A DNA stretch of 64,000 nucleotides from Fragilaria crotonensis (GCA_022925895.1 JAKSYS010000010.1:238044-302043); one strand, 5' to 3'; shown: positions 51,438-61,181, numbered from the stretch's first letter. Numbers and translations are program-made. The notes: generated from the sequence alone by a model not told the origin.

Positions 51438-54400
51438 TGGCGACAAATGTACAACCAAACCTTTCTCATGTTTTTTCACAACAGGAAGGAAGGCGCATCC
51501 ATCTGTCAGACCCTCGGCGGCCGACTCATCACCACATCGATATCCCTGATGAGAACACCGGACGCCCAAGCACCTATCGCACCATTCCATTATCGGAGGA
51601 TATTCCGCGCATTCCAGTCTCGTGCATTCTACTTCTACCTCCAGTTCGACCGAAAAGGCAAACTCGCCTCCGCCCCAGTGATGAATTTCCGGAGATCCCA
51701 TATGGTGACCCAATCATTCAAAAACGACCGGAAAGCACACGTCTATTCTTTCAAAATGTGAAAGGTCTGACTCACACGTCCTCTGGAGAAGATTATGGGT
51801 ACTATATGGCCTGCATGGCAGCATATCAAGTCGACATTTTTGGTCTTGCAGAAACCAATACATGTTGGAATCATACCCACCTACGAATGGATTTCCAAAA
51901 CATGTCGCGAAAACAATTTCGACAGCATCGCATATGCCATGGCTCACCATCCGCGGAGGTGGACAAGTGCAATGAAAGAGATTCGTTCCAAGCTGGCGGC
52001 AGTATCACGATGGCCACGGGTAAATCTGCATCGTTCTCATCTGGCGATGCAATTCAAGATCCATCTGGACTCGGTCGGTGGAGCGGTTTGACATTCCAGG
52101 GCAAGGCATCAGCTCAACTCAGTATTATTACGGCCTACCGGGCCTGCAGCGGGTCTATAAAGTCTTCCCCTCTTGGTAGTACCTTCGTCCGGGAGTATGA
52201 GTATTATAAATCAAAGGGTATTCCCAATCCATACCCGCGGCGCCTCTTTTTCCACGATTTGGAACTTTTTATCAATACCCTCAGGGGGGGAAATGAGACA
52301 CATTCGGTTATTCTCATGCTCGATGCAAACTCTGAATTGCATCAGGATACATACTTCCAAGACTTCGTTCAGAAGCTCGAGCTTTTTGATCTACATTCTC
52401 GGGACCCAGCGCCATCAACATACATAGGCGCAAAGAGTCGTCGGATTGACTACATCCTGGGCACGGAACGGATTGCAAGCGGTAACACACGCTCTGGTAC
52501 ACTCTCGTATAATGAGGGTCCTCAATCCGACCACCGAGGCCTCTATGTCGACATTGATCTTCCCTCCATTTTCGATCCGAATTATGAACCACCGTCCCAT
52601 CAGACGCTGGACAAACGATCGCTGCTAGCTGGTAATCCAGAGCACGTTGAACAATATCATACCAACATGAAAGAGTATTATACTCAGCACCGAATGTTTG
52701 ATCGCATGAAGGAGCTCTTTGAAACACATCAAGAGATACCTCTTCCTGAGCTTCGTGAGCGCCTGGAAAAATGGGATCTAGATCAGGGACGCGCGATGAT
52801 GGCAGCGGAAAAATCTCTCCAGTCGGTCTCCGACAAAGCATACGCATGGTCACCATTACTACGCAACAGGGCTATCATCAGGCAATATTGGCGACTTCGA
52901 CTTCGGGAATTCGACTTTTCAGAAAACTGGGGACGTACTTTCGACAGATGGACGAGTCAAATTCAAGCTAAGGACGCCACATTCGCACTCCCTCTTCGAT
53001 GCAATGTATTGACGCGGGAAGAGATCAGCAAACATTTCACGGCCGCCTCCAAGGATTTCCGGAAGTGCCAAAGAAATGCCACGGATCATCGACATCAATC
53101 ATATCATGATCTCTTGCTCTTTTATGAGGATGACGACAACCCGGATACAAGGAAATCCTCTAAAAGAAAGCTGAAGATTCTTCAACGCACCATTCTCGCG
53201 GAAAATCAACGCCGTATTCACAAATCCCTTGGACGAATAGTGAAGCCTTCTGACTTCACTCCTCTTGACAAGATTCTAATTCCACGATATGTGGATCAGC
53301 AACAAACTTCCGAATCTTTGGAAGTGTACAACATGATTCACCAGACAACGCCGCGCGAGATGGCGTGGGACACAATCATTGATAGAGCCGATATGGAAAA
53401 ACATCTTCTTTCCTACAATAGGGAATCGTTTCGAGCAGCGGCAGAGTCACCCTGTGGCAGTGGGGTCATTTTCGATGCTCTTACGTTCACGAGTCTCTCT
53501 CCTGCGGCAAAAGACGTCCTTAGGGGTGTAGTACCTCCTGAATGGTATGGCGACGATCTCGCTCTAAAGGAATTTCTGGCCTCCTTCAGTATTCCTCAGG
53601 AAGTCCTGGATACGGAGCCAATACCAACGGAAATTACGACAACTGATGTGGAAAAGGGCTTTAAGTCATGGTCGGAAGGAACCTCTACCTCGCCCTCCAA
53701 ACGCCACCTCGGCCACTACAAGGCAATTGTTCAAGATCCTGAACTCCTCCAATGTCTCACTTGGTTTCTTCACATCGTGACATCAAGGGGCATAGCGGTT
53801 ACTCGTTGGTGTCAAGCGACGAATGTCTTGATAGAGAAAGATAAAGGTCAACCGAAGATCCATCGACTCCGTATCATCCATCTTTTCGAGGCGGATTATA
53901 ATTTCTTTCTAAAACTACAATGGGGTCACCGCCTTATACGTCGTGCCGATAAGCTCAACCTCCTAAATGATGGACAATACGGTTCACGTCCGGGTCGTAT
54001 GGCGATCGAACCGGTCATGCTTCTTCAACTCACTACAGATCTGTGTATGGTCCTCAAACATAATCTGGCAAGATTCGACAATGACGCCAGTGCGTGTTAC
54101 GATCGCATTATTGTAGCGTTGGCCATGCTTGCGGCGAGACGATGTGGCATGCCGGAGCAATCAGTTCAAACCCATGCAGACGTTCTCCGCCTGATGCACT
54201 ATACGGTGAAGACTGTCCACGGTGTGTCGGAAAACAATTACAGTGGTACGGCGTTCGAGCCTCTCTTCGGTACAGGGCAAGGCAGTGGCGCATCTCCGGC
54301 GGCTTGGCTTTCTCTCATAGTGATCATGCTAAACACCTTTGAACGTCTGATTCCTGAGCGAATGACATTTGTCTCTCCGGATGGTTCCATTACAAACTCC

Positions 54401-55312
54401 AGGGTGGTTGATGCATTTGTTGATGACACCGCAATCGGATTTACAGACAGTTCCGGCTCCTGCGATTTCGAAAGCCTTATTAATCGGCTTCAAGAAATAT
54501 CTCAAACTTGGGAACACATTCTCCATTTGTCCGGTGGCGCTTTGAATCTTAAGAAATGTTCATGGTATGTTCTCTCATGGGATTGGAAATGCGGACGTCC
54601 TATGATTCGTAAACGCCTTGATTCAGATCCAGATGTTAAGCTTCGCCAAGGAACATCGACTGAGGAAACCATTATCCGACGTATGGATCTGGAAGATGCC
54701 CCTCGGCTTCTTGGAGTTTTCATGTCTCCCATCGGGGATTTTTCGGAACACATAAAAGTGCTCAAGACACGTGCCGATACATTTGCAGTACGGTTGAAAT
54801 CTCCGCGAATTAAAGTCACTGATGCTCTGCTGTTCCATCAAACTATATACGTGCCGACAATGCGATATTCTCTTGCAGCTATTGCTGCGGACGAAGAATC
54901 TCTGAAGACTATTCACACCAATCTTATGGCATCTCTCCTTCAGAAACTGAACGTCAGCAGTCACCTTCCCACGGCAATTAGACATGGACCAAAACTTTTT
55001 GGCGGACTTGATCTGTATGATGTCCAAACCGAAGCAGGGATTGAGGCAATCAAATTCATGCGTGATTCTGTGTTCTCCGACTCTCCGGCAGGAAAGCTCA
55101 TTGTAACAAATCTCCAATATTCACAACGGGAAGCAGGCATCCCAGAGCCTCTTCTAGAGAAACCAAATCTCTATATTCCGTACCTGACACCCACATGGGT
55201 CACCTCGGTTCGCCAATACCTGTCTAAACACAACCTGACTATCAAGCTTACTCAAGGTGGTCATCAACCGCTCCGCAGAGCGACTACCAGATCATGCAAC
55301 CATCCCACTTGA
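51434..55312 (+). CDS. retrotransposon ORF2: APE endonuclease and reverse transcriptase
   Basis: A frame of 1292 codons. The N-terminal ~95 residues are Pro/Arg-rich. The endonuclease (about 98-385) has LFFQNVKGL, DIFGLAETNTCW, ILMLDANSEL, RRIDYILGT and SDHRGLYVDI, which carry the Asn, Glu, Asp-x-Asn and Ser-Asp-His residues of the APE/EEP fold. The reverse transcriptase (about 740-1150) has FDNDASACYDRI (motif A), GTGQGSGASPAAW (motif B) and FVDDTAIGF (motif C, Asp-Asp). It nicks target DNA and copies element RNA at the nick. The frame ends at a stop after a probable one-base deletion near 55.27-55.29 kb; the natural protein continues in the -1 frame. Confidence 0.85.
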   Translation: MMATNVQPNLSHVFSQQEGRRIHLSDPRRPTHHHIDIPDENTGRPSTYRTIPLSEDIPRIPVSCILLLPPVRPKRQTRLRPSDEFPEIPYGDPIIQKRPESTRLFFQNVKGLTHTSSGEDYGYYMACMAAYQVDIFGLAETNTCWNHTHLRMDFQNMSRKQFRQHRICHGSPSAEVDKCNERDSFQAGGSITMATGKSASFSSGDAIQDPSGLGRWSGLTFQGKASAQLSIITAYRACSGSIKSSPLGSTFVREYEYYKSKGIPNPYPRRLFFHDLELFINTLRGGNETHSVILMLDANSELHQDTYFQDFVQKLELFDLHSRDPAPSTYIGAKSRRIDYILGTERIASGNTRSGTLSYNEGPQSDHRGLYVDIDLPSIFDPNYEPPSHQTLDKRSLLAGNPEHVEQYHTNMKEYYTQHRMFDRMKELFETHQEIPLPELRERLEKWDLDQGRAMMAAEKSLQSVSDKAYAWSPLLRNRAIIRQYWRLRLREFDFSENWGRTFDRWTSQIQAKDATFALPLRCNVLTREEISKHFTAASKDFRKCQRNATDHRHQSYHDLLLFYEDDDNPDTRKSSKRKLKILQRTILAENQRRIHKSLGRIVKPSDFTPLDKILIPRYVDQQQTSESLEVYNMIHQTTPREMAWDTIIDRADMEKHLLSYNRESFRAAAESPCGSGVIFDALTFTSLSPAAKDVLRGVVPPEWYGDDLALKEFLASFSIPQEVLDTEPIPTEITTTDVEKGFKSWSEGTSTSPSKRHLGHYKAIVQDPELLQCLTWFLHIVTSRGIAVTRWCQATNVLIEKDKGQPKIHRLRIIHLFEADYNFFLKLQWGHRLIRRADKLNLLNDGQYGSRPGRMAIEPVMLLQLTTDLCMVLKHNLARFDNDASACYDRIIVALAMLAARRCGMPEQSVQTHADVLRLMHYTVKTVHGVSENNYSGTAFEPLFGTGQGSGASPAAWLSLIVIMLNTFERLIPERMTFVSPDGSITNSRVVDAFVDDTAIGFTDSSGSCDFESLINRLQEISQTWEHILHLSGGALNLKKCSWYVLSWDWKCGRPMIRKRLDSDPDVKLRQGTSTEETIIRRMDLEDAPRLLGVFMSPIGDFSEHIKVLKTRADTFAVRLKSPRIKVTDALLFHQTIYVPTMRYSLAAIAADEESLKTIHTNLMASLLQKLNVSSHLPTAIRHGPKLFGGLDLYDVQTEAGIEAIKFMRDSVFSDSPAGKLIVTNLQYSQREAGIPEPLLEKPNLYIPYLTPTWVTSVRQYLSKHNLTIKLTQGGHQPLRRATTRSCNHPT

Positions 55313-57238
55313 GTCGGTACACTCCGATTCAACAACGAGACCTAAATCTTGTTCGCATCTATCTCCAAGTCTATTCTCTGGCTGACATGACTGACGGAGA
55401 TTACCCAAACAGAATCAACCTGTCATTTCTCGATGGACAACGCCCACGCGACTGGAAGGAATGTTCTCTGTGGCCGCGTCAACTACTCCCGAGCGCACCT
55501 CAACGACGCCTGTGGAACAAGTTCATTAAATCATCCTATCTCCGATACGCTCCTTCTGGGTCACAGCTCCGACTATGCCTCCGCCACAGGATCAAGGAGT
55601 AGAAGACTCATCGGTCTCTCCGATCTCTTCTACTCTTCCCGCCTTGATCAGGCAACTCCCAAGGACTGAACGACGGATGGTTGAGTCGCTCCAAGAGGTT
55701 CTTCAGATCGACAATCATTCGTAGCTTTTTAATTCCAAGAAAACGGTTACCATTGCATCCGATGGCGGACTTCAGGAAGCCTGGGCACTTTTGGGTGGGT
55801 CATTGCGAGAAACTGCACGTCGCCCTTCAATGTTCGGGGCCGGTCGATGGATCTCAGGACACCGCCTCATCAACGAGAAGAACTCTGGGGATACGCGTCC
55901 TCCTTATTGTCTTTGGTCCTATTCTCCAAAGTGTCGAAGATGAAATACAGGTGTCGCTTTCGTTGGTTGGTTGACAGCAAGGCTGCCATTTCTCGTGTTC
56001 GCAAGTACTTAAAATGGGGTCATCTCAAACGAGGACGTCAGCCACCAGACTCCGACGTACTTTCCATTATAGGAAGTATTACAAAGAATTGGGGAAGAAG
56101 GTTCGGATCAAGTGGATTAAAGCTCATCAGGACGACAATGGGGACGTAGAGAAACTCTCCTCGTCGGCACAACTCAACATCATGGCGGATCATTTGGCGA
56201 CTCAGCATCGCAAAAATGGACGGTTTCAATCCAGTGAAAATGTCGACCACCAACAGGATCAAAGGATATCGATCAGTATCAACGGGCGACGATTGACAAG
56301 TCAGTACGACTCGAGTATTCGGTTCCATGTGAATGGCTATCACCTCCGCCAGTATATTCAACAAAGGAGGAAATGGGATGATTCTACTTGGGAAAAAGTG
56401 GACTTCCCGTTGTTCGAGCTTCATTTTCGCAGACTCCGACCATCACGACAAATCTCCCATATGAAATATGTTCATGATCAGCAACCCTTGGGCGTTCGAC
56501 GACTGCAACAGGCTCTGATTAAGGATCCTGTGTTGGCACTCTGCCCATGCTGCAACAAAACCGATGAAAACCAACGTCACCTTATGTGCTGCTCCGCAAA
56601 CCAGGGTCGGCTTAAAGGCTGGCGTCAATTCCGAAAAGAAAGCCTCACTAAGGACGATCCACACCCGTTCTGGTACTGCCTTACCGAAGGGATTGAACAC
56701 TGGACGGCGAATCCCTCGTCCACACCCTTTCAACCAGATCTGTCTCAATATGCACCTCATTTAAGAGATCCTATCGCGGCTGCCGTCGCATCACAGAATA
56801 AAATTGGATGGGAAAACATTCTCCGGGGTTTTCTCAGTCGCGATTGGCGCGAGCTTGCATCCCTTGACTTGTATAATCCCAATACATGCACCAGACAAAG
56901 CAAACGGTCGCCTTCGGAAAGTAATGGCCAGTCTATATGATTACACTCGCGCAACTTGGGAGCATCGAAATGAACTGCTTCATACAAAAGATTCAAATGC
57001 CCTCGCCATCTCCATTCGATCTGCTAAAGCTGCTGAGATCAAACACTATCATTCTCGCCCGCACCTTCTGCGTTTCGATGATCGACATCTATGTGAGAGA
57101 TCTCTCATCAAAATCTTGGACGGCACTGAAGCGACACAACGACGATGGCTTCGTATGGTCAAAAAATCTGCTGGAGTAGCTTGCCATGAGGGGACTACAC
57201 AGACAACGATCACATCATTTTTCGCAAGGAAACCATAA
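55290..57238 (+). pseudogene. ORF2 3' part: linker, RNase H and Cys/His cluster, broken by frameshifts
   Basis: Coding continues through five frame changes and one TAG (55722-55724). Segments: IMQPSHLSRYTPIQQRDLNL (from 55294); the RNase H first strand TVTIASDGG (near 55.75 kb); ELWG and LVDSKAAISRVRKYL (near 55.89 and 55.97 kb); VRIKWIKAHQDD and LNIMADHLA (near 56.1 and 56.18 kb), giving the expected acidic residues; a Cys/His cluster CPCCNKTDENQRHLMCC (near 56.55 kb); and a C-terminal tail to 57238. Four of the five shifts equal a loss of one base, one of them in a G-run at about 56.09 kb. The polymerase end may therefore be inactive, or the assembly may carry indel errors. Confidence 0.7.
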
Positions 57239-57355
57239 TCACGGGAATGGGGAGTTGCAATACATAGATCTCGCGGATAACCGCTGGATCGGGGTACGCA
57301 CTATGTTCTACCGGGCATAGACGGTGATAACCCTATAATTAGTTTTTATATATAT

Positions 57356-57373
57356 GACTCTTTAAATGTTTCT
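57356..57373 (+). repeat. target-site duplication, right copy
   Basis: The identical 18-mer to 48330-48347. The element end before it is AT-rich (ATATAT). Joining the flanks predicts the empty site, which lies about 280 bases before the start of the large secreted gene. Confidence 0.9.
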
Positions 57374-57650
57374 GTTCAACTTCTTGGCGGGAATATGACT
57401 AAACGCCATAACCTTTCTCAGCAACCATTGCATTAAACCAACCTTTGGAGATGAAAGTGAATCACGATACCGACATAAAACAAATAACTAGAGCATATAT
57501 CCGGGACAGGTACGAATTGGTATGTCTATGTAGTACGGTAGAAAGGCCAACTTGAATAGCTCTATGCCTGTGCTCACATGTGTGCGTGGTTTATCCATCC
57601 TTCTTGCCCATATATATCCAAAACCGGCATCGGTAGTTATTGATCACGAA
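57374..57650 (+). promoter_or_regulatory. proximal promoter of the large secreted gene, cut off by the LINE
   Basis: Only 277 bases remain between the retrotransposon's right duplication and the ATG at 57651. A TATATAT run at 57611-57617 could be a TATA box, although it is close to the start codon. AACCGGCATCGGT (near 57.62 kb) has a counterpart before the small paralogue at 36690. Confidence 0.4.
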
Positions 57651-60600
57651 ATGAACCGATTTCTCTTCGCCGTGTGCGTTGTCTTGTTTCTTGCCTCCAT
57701 CGCTGCTGCTGCTGCGACGGCTGATGCGAGATTTGTTACCGCCAAGAACGCCGTCGATGCTACGGTGGTGAATGTACACCTTGATTCTGCTGACAGTGGT
57801 CATCGGAATCTCATTTCAAGTCCATCATGCAATGTATGCAGCAATGCTTCTACTGTTGTCCGGACTTTGACGCTTCGCTATGATTTGCCTTCGGCAACTT
57901 CTTCGTTGCAAGGCAAGAATGCTACTTGTGTGCAAGCAAGCTATCCCGAGACAGCTGATGTTAACCTACTTGGATCCACCGTCGCTGTGAAACAGGGAAC
58001 AGGAATCACCATTGGTGGTAGTTTTCCAGGAAAGCTTGAGTTTAATATTAGCGGGTTTGGGAAGTGTTACATTGACACTTCGTGTTCCTCGCCGCTCGTT
58101 ATCGGTGACAAGATTGGTCCATTCCTCGTTGTCGCTGGTAATGATTGTCCAGCTCTTGCTCCCACGAGTAGCCCAACGAAGTCGCCGACAAGAAATCCAA
58201 CACAGGCTCCAACGAGGAACCCAGTCACCAGAAGCCCAACGACGTTTGGAACTCCCTGCAATATGTGTAGCAATGCTGCTACTGCCGTCCGGAATTTCAC
58301 TTTTCGCTATGATTTGCCCTCGGCAACTTCTACGTTGCAAGGCATGAATGCTACCTGTGTGCAAGCAATTTATCCCGAGACCGCTGTTGTTAACCTACTT
58401 GGCTCTACCGTGTCTGTGAAACAGGGAACAGGAATCACAATTGGTGGTAGTCTTCCCGGAAAGCTTGAGTTTATCATTAGCGGGTTTGGGAAGTGCTTCA
58501 TTGACACTTCGTGTTCCTCACCGCTCGTTGTCGGTGACAAGATTGGTCCATTCCTCGTTGTCTCTGGCAATGATTGCCCAGCACTTGTTCCTACGAGTAG
58601 CCCAACGAGGAACCCAACACAGAAGCCAACGACGATCCCAACCACCAGAAGCCCAACGACGTTTGGAACTCCCTGCAATATGTGTAGCAATGCTGCTACT
58701 GCCGTCCGGAATTTCACTCTTCGCTATGATCTGCCCTCGGCAACGTCTTCGTTGCAAGGCACGAATGCTACTTGTGTGCAAGCGACATACCCCGAGACCG
58801 CTAGCATTAGCCTACTTGGTTCTACCGTCTCAGTGAAACAGGGAACCGGTATCACAATTGGTGGCAGTCTTCCGGGAAAGCTTGAGTTTGACATTAGTGG
58901 GTTTGGGAATTGCTACATTGACACTTCGTGTTCCTCGCCGCTCGTTGTCGGTGACAAGATTGGTCCATTCCTCGTTGTCGCTGGCAATGATTGTCCAGCT
59001 CTTGCTCCAACGAGTAGCCCAACGAAGACGCCAACCAGCAGGCCAACTCTCACGCCAACGAGGATCCCAACACAGAAGCCAACGACGATCCCAACCACCA
59101 GAAGCCCAACGACGCTTGGAACTCCTTGCAATATGTGTAGCAATGCTGCTACTGCCGTCCGGAATTTCACTCTTCGCTATGATTTGCCCTCGGCAACTTC
59201 TACGTTACAAGGCACGAATGCAACTTGTGTTCAAGCGACCTATCCCGAGACCGCTGATATAAGCCTACTTGGATCTACCGTCTCTGTGAAACAAGGAACA
59301 AGTATCTCAATTGGTGGAAGTCTTCCAGGAAAGCTTGAGTTTGACATAAGTGGGTTTGGGAAGTGCTACATTGACACTTCGTGTTCGTCGCCGCTCGTTG
59401 TTGGTGATAGGATTGGTCCATTCGTCGTTGTCGCTGGCAATGATTGTCCAGCACTTGTTCCCACGAGCAAGCCAACACAGACGCCAACCGCAAACCCAAC
59501 TACCAGAATCCCAACAAGCACAACACAGACGCCGACCAGAAATCCAACACAGACTCCAACAACGAACCCAACTACCAGAAGCCCAACAAGCACAACACAG
59601 ACACCGACCAGAAATCCAACACAGACGCCAACAACGAACCCAACTACCAGAAGCCCAACAAGCACAACACAGACGCCAACGGCGAACCCAACCACTAGAA
59701 GCCCAACAAGCACAACACAGACGCCAACTACGAACCCAACCACTAGGAGCCCAACAAGCACAACAGAGGCGCCAACGAACAAGCCAACACTGACGCTAAC
59801 GACGATCCCAACAAGCGCACCGCAGACGCTTACGAACAAGCCAACGCAGACGCCGACAAGAAATCCAACACAGGCGCCAACGACGAACCCCACCACCAGA
59901 AGCCCAACGACGTTTGGAACTCCCTGCGATATTTGTAGCACTGCTGCTACTGCCGTCCGGACTTTGACGCTTCGCTATGATTTGCCGTCGGCAACTTCTT
60001 TGCTGCAAGGAAAGAATGCCACTTGTGTTCAAGCAACCTACCCCGACACCGCTGATATTAGCCTACTTGGCTCTACCGTCGCTGTGAAGCAGGGAACAGG
60101 AATCACAATTGGTGGTAGTTTTCCAGGAAAGCTTGAGTTTAGTATTAGCGGGTTTGGGAAGTGTTACATTGACACTTCGTGTTCCTCGCCGCTCGTTGTC
60201 GGTGACAAGATTGGTCCATTCCTCGTTGTCGCTGGCAACGATTGCCCAGCTCTTGCTCCCACGAGTAGCCCAACGAAGTCGCCAACGAGGAACCCAACAC
60301 AGGCGCCAACGAGGAACCCAGTCACCAGAAGCCCGACGACGCTTGGAACTCCCTGCAATATGTGTAGCAATGATGCTACTGCCGTCCGGAATTTCACTTT
60401 TCGCTACGATTTGCCCTCGGCAACTTCTTCGCTGCAAGGCAAGAATGCCACTTGTGTGCAAGCTATTTATCCCGAGACCGCTAGCATTAGCCTACTTGGC
60501 ACTACCGTCTCTGTGAAACAGGGAACTGGAATCACCGTTGGTGGAAGTCTTCCAGGAAAGCTTGAGTTTGACATTAGTGGGTTTGGGAAGTGCTACATTG

Positions 60601-61181
60601 ACACTTCGTGTTCCTCGCCGCTCGTTGTCGGTGACAAGATTGGTCCATTCCTCGTCGTTGCTGGCAATGATTGTCCAGCTCTTGCTCCCACGAGCAGCCC
60701 AACGAAGACGCCAACCAACAAGCCAACACAGGCGCCAACGAGGAACCCAGTCACCAGAAGTCCAACGACGTTTGGAACTCCCTGCAATATGTGTAGCAAT
60801 GCTGCCACTGCCGTCCGGAATTTCACTCTTCGCTATGATTTGCCGTCGGCAACTTCTTCGTTGCAAGGCAAGAATGCTACATGTGTGCAATCGAGCTATC
60901 CCGATGCCGCTAATATTACCCTACTTGGCTCTACAGTCTCTGTGAAACAAGGAACAGGAATCACAATTGGTGGTAGTCTTCCAGGAAGGCTTGAGTTTGA
61001 CATTAGTGGATTTGGGAAGTGCTACATTGACACTTCGTGTTCTTCGCCGATCGTTGTCGGTGACAAGATTGGTCCATTCCTCGTTGTCGCAGGCAATGAT
61101 TGTCCAGCACTTGCTCCCACGAGCAAACCAACACAAGCGCCAACGACGAAGCCAACGACCAGGAGCCCAACGCTGATTTGA
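57651..61181 (+). CDS. large secreted protein with seven Cys-modules and TPT linkers
   Basis: The protein has 1176 residues, intronless. Signal peptide: MNRFLFAVCVVLFLASIAAA. Seven modules of about 105 residues start at about residues 60, 202, 342, 493, 759, 902 and 1045. Each has C(N/D)xCS, LRYDLPSATS, NATCVQ, GT(G/S)I(T/S)(I/V)GGS(F/L)PG, ISGFG(K/N)C(Y/F)IDTSCSSP and VVxGNDCPAL, so six conserved cysteines likely form disulphides. Linkers are TPT/RSPT-rich; the one between modules 4 and 5 (about 604-758) is an expanded array of 24- and 16-residue units. Modules are so alike that recent duplication or gene conversion is likely. It is a paralogue of the single-module gene at 36690. Function unknown; an extracellular wall, mucilage or adhesive role is inferred from secretion and repeats. 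Confidence 0.85.
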   Translation: MNRFLFAVCVVLFLASIAAAAATADARFVTAKNAVDATVVNVHLDSADSGHRNLISSPSCNVCSNASTVVRTLTLRYDLPSATSSLQGKNATCVQASYPETADVNLLGSTVAVKQGTGITIGGSFPGKLEFNISGFGKCYIDTSCSSPLVIGDKIGPFLVVAGNDCPALAPTSSPTKSPTRNPTQAPTRNPVTRSPTTFGTPCNMCSNAATAVRNFTFRYDLPSATSTLQGMNATCVQAIYPETAVVNLLGSTVSVKQGTGITIGGSLPGKLEFIISGFGKCFIDTSCSSPLVVGDKIGPFLVVSGNDCPALVPTSSPTRNPTQKPTTIPTTRSPTTFGTPCNMCSNAATAVRNFTLRYDLPSATSSLQGTNATCVQATYPETASISLLGSTVSVKQGTGITIGGSLPGKLEFDISGFGNCYIDTSCSSPLVVGDKIGPFLVVAGNDCPALAPTSSPTKTPTSRPTLTPTRIPTQKPTTIPTTRSPTTLGTPCNMCSNAATAVRNFTLRYDLPSATSTLQGTNATCVQATYPETADISLLGSTVSVKQGTSISIGGSLPGKLEFDISGFGKCYIDTSCSSPLVVGDRIGPFVVVAGNDCPALVPTSKPTQTPTANPTTRIPTSTTQTPTRNPTQTPTTNPTTRSPTSTTQTPTRNPTQTPTTNPTTRSPTSTTQTPTANPTTRSPTSTTQTPTTNPTTRSPTSTTEAPTNKPTLTLTTIPTSAPQTLTNKPTQTPTRNPTQAPTTNPTTRSPTTFGTPCDICSTAATAVRTLTLRYDLPSATSLLQGKNATCVQATYPDTADISLLGSTVAVKQGTGITIGGSFPGKLEFSISGFGKCYIDTSCSSPLVVGDKIGPFLVVAGNDCPALAPTSSPTKSPTRNPTQAPTRNPVTRSPTTLGTPCNMCSNDATAVRNFTFRYDLPSATSSLQGKNATCVQAIYPETASISLLGTTVSVKQGTGITVGGSLPGKLEFDISGFGKCYIDTSCSSPLVVGDKIGPFLVVAGNDCPALAPTSSPTKTPTNKPTQAPTRNPVTRSPTTFGTPCNMCSNAATAVRNFTLRYDLPSATSSLQGKNATCVQSSYPDAANITLLGSTVSVKQGTGITIGGSLPGRLEFDISGFGKCYIDTSCSSPIVVGDKIGPFLVVAGNDCPALAPTSKPTQAPTTKPTTRSPTLI
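59460..59900 (+). repeat. coding minisatellite (TPT-type linker of the large secreted gene)
   Basis: Repeats with units of 72 and 48 bases encode variants of NPTTRSPTSTTQTPT. Adjacent units are nearly identical, so the copy number is likely to vary. The opposite strand reads as long open frames rich in Val-Gly, which are not genes. Confidence 0.8.

Larger units (their letters stand above)
48348..57355 (+). mobile_element. near full-length non-LTR (LINE) retrotransposon with endonuclease, reverse transcriptase and RNase H
   Basis: 9008 bases bounded by the 18-bp duplication. A 96-base 5' leader is followed by a short first frame (ORF0), ORF1 with a coiled coil, a small acidic-proline frame (ORF1b), and a large ORF2 with APE-type endonuclease, reverse transcriptase, RNase H and a Cys/His cluster. 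The 3' end is a short AT-rich tail (TTTTTATATAT) without poly(A). There are no LTRs. It looks full length at the 5' end, unlike most LINE copies. Layout and motifs recall stramenopile LINEs carrying RNase H (Ambal-like; from memory). The first 6.9 kb of coding sequence is intact apart from one possible shift at T7; the 3' third of ORF2 is broken. CpG is abundant, so the insertion is young. Confidence 0.85.

Noticed and set aside
58067-60826. Repeated minus-strand open frames rich in VGLLVGxxVG and a shared MKFRTAVAALLHILQG start
   Set aside because: They are exactly antisense to the Cys-modules and TPT linkers and repeat only because the sense modules repeat; no independent signal or codon pattern supports them.
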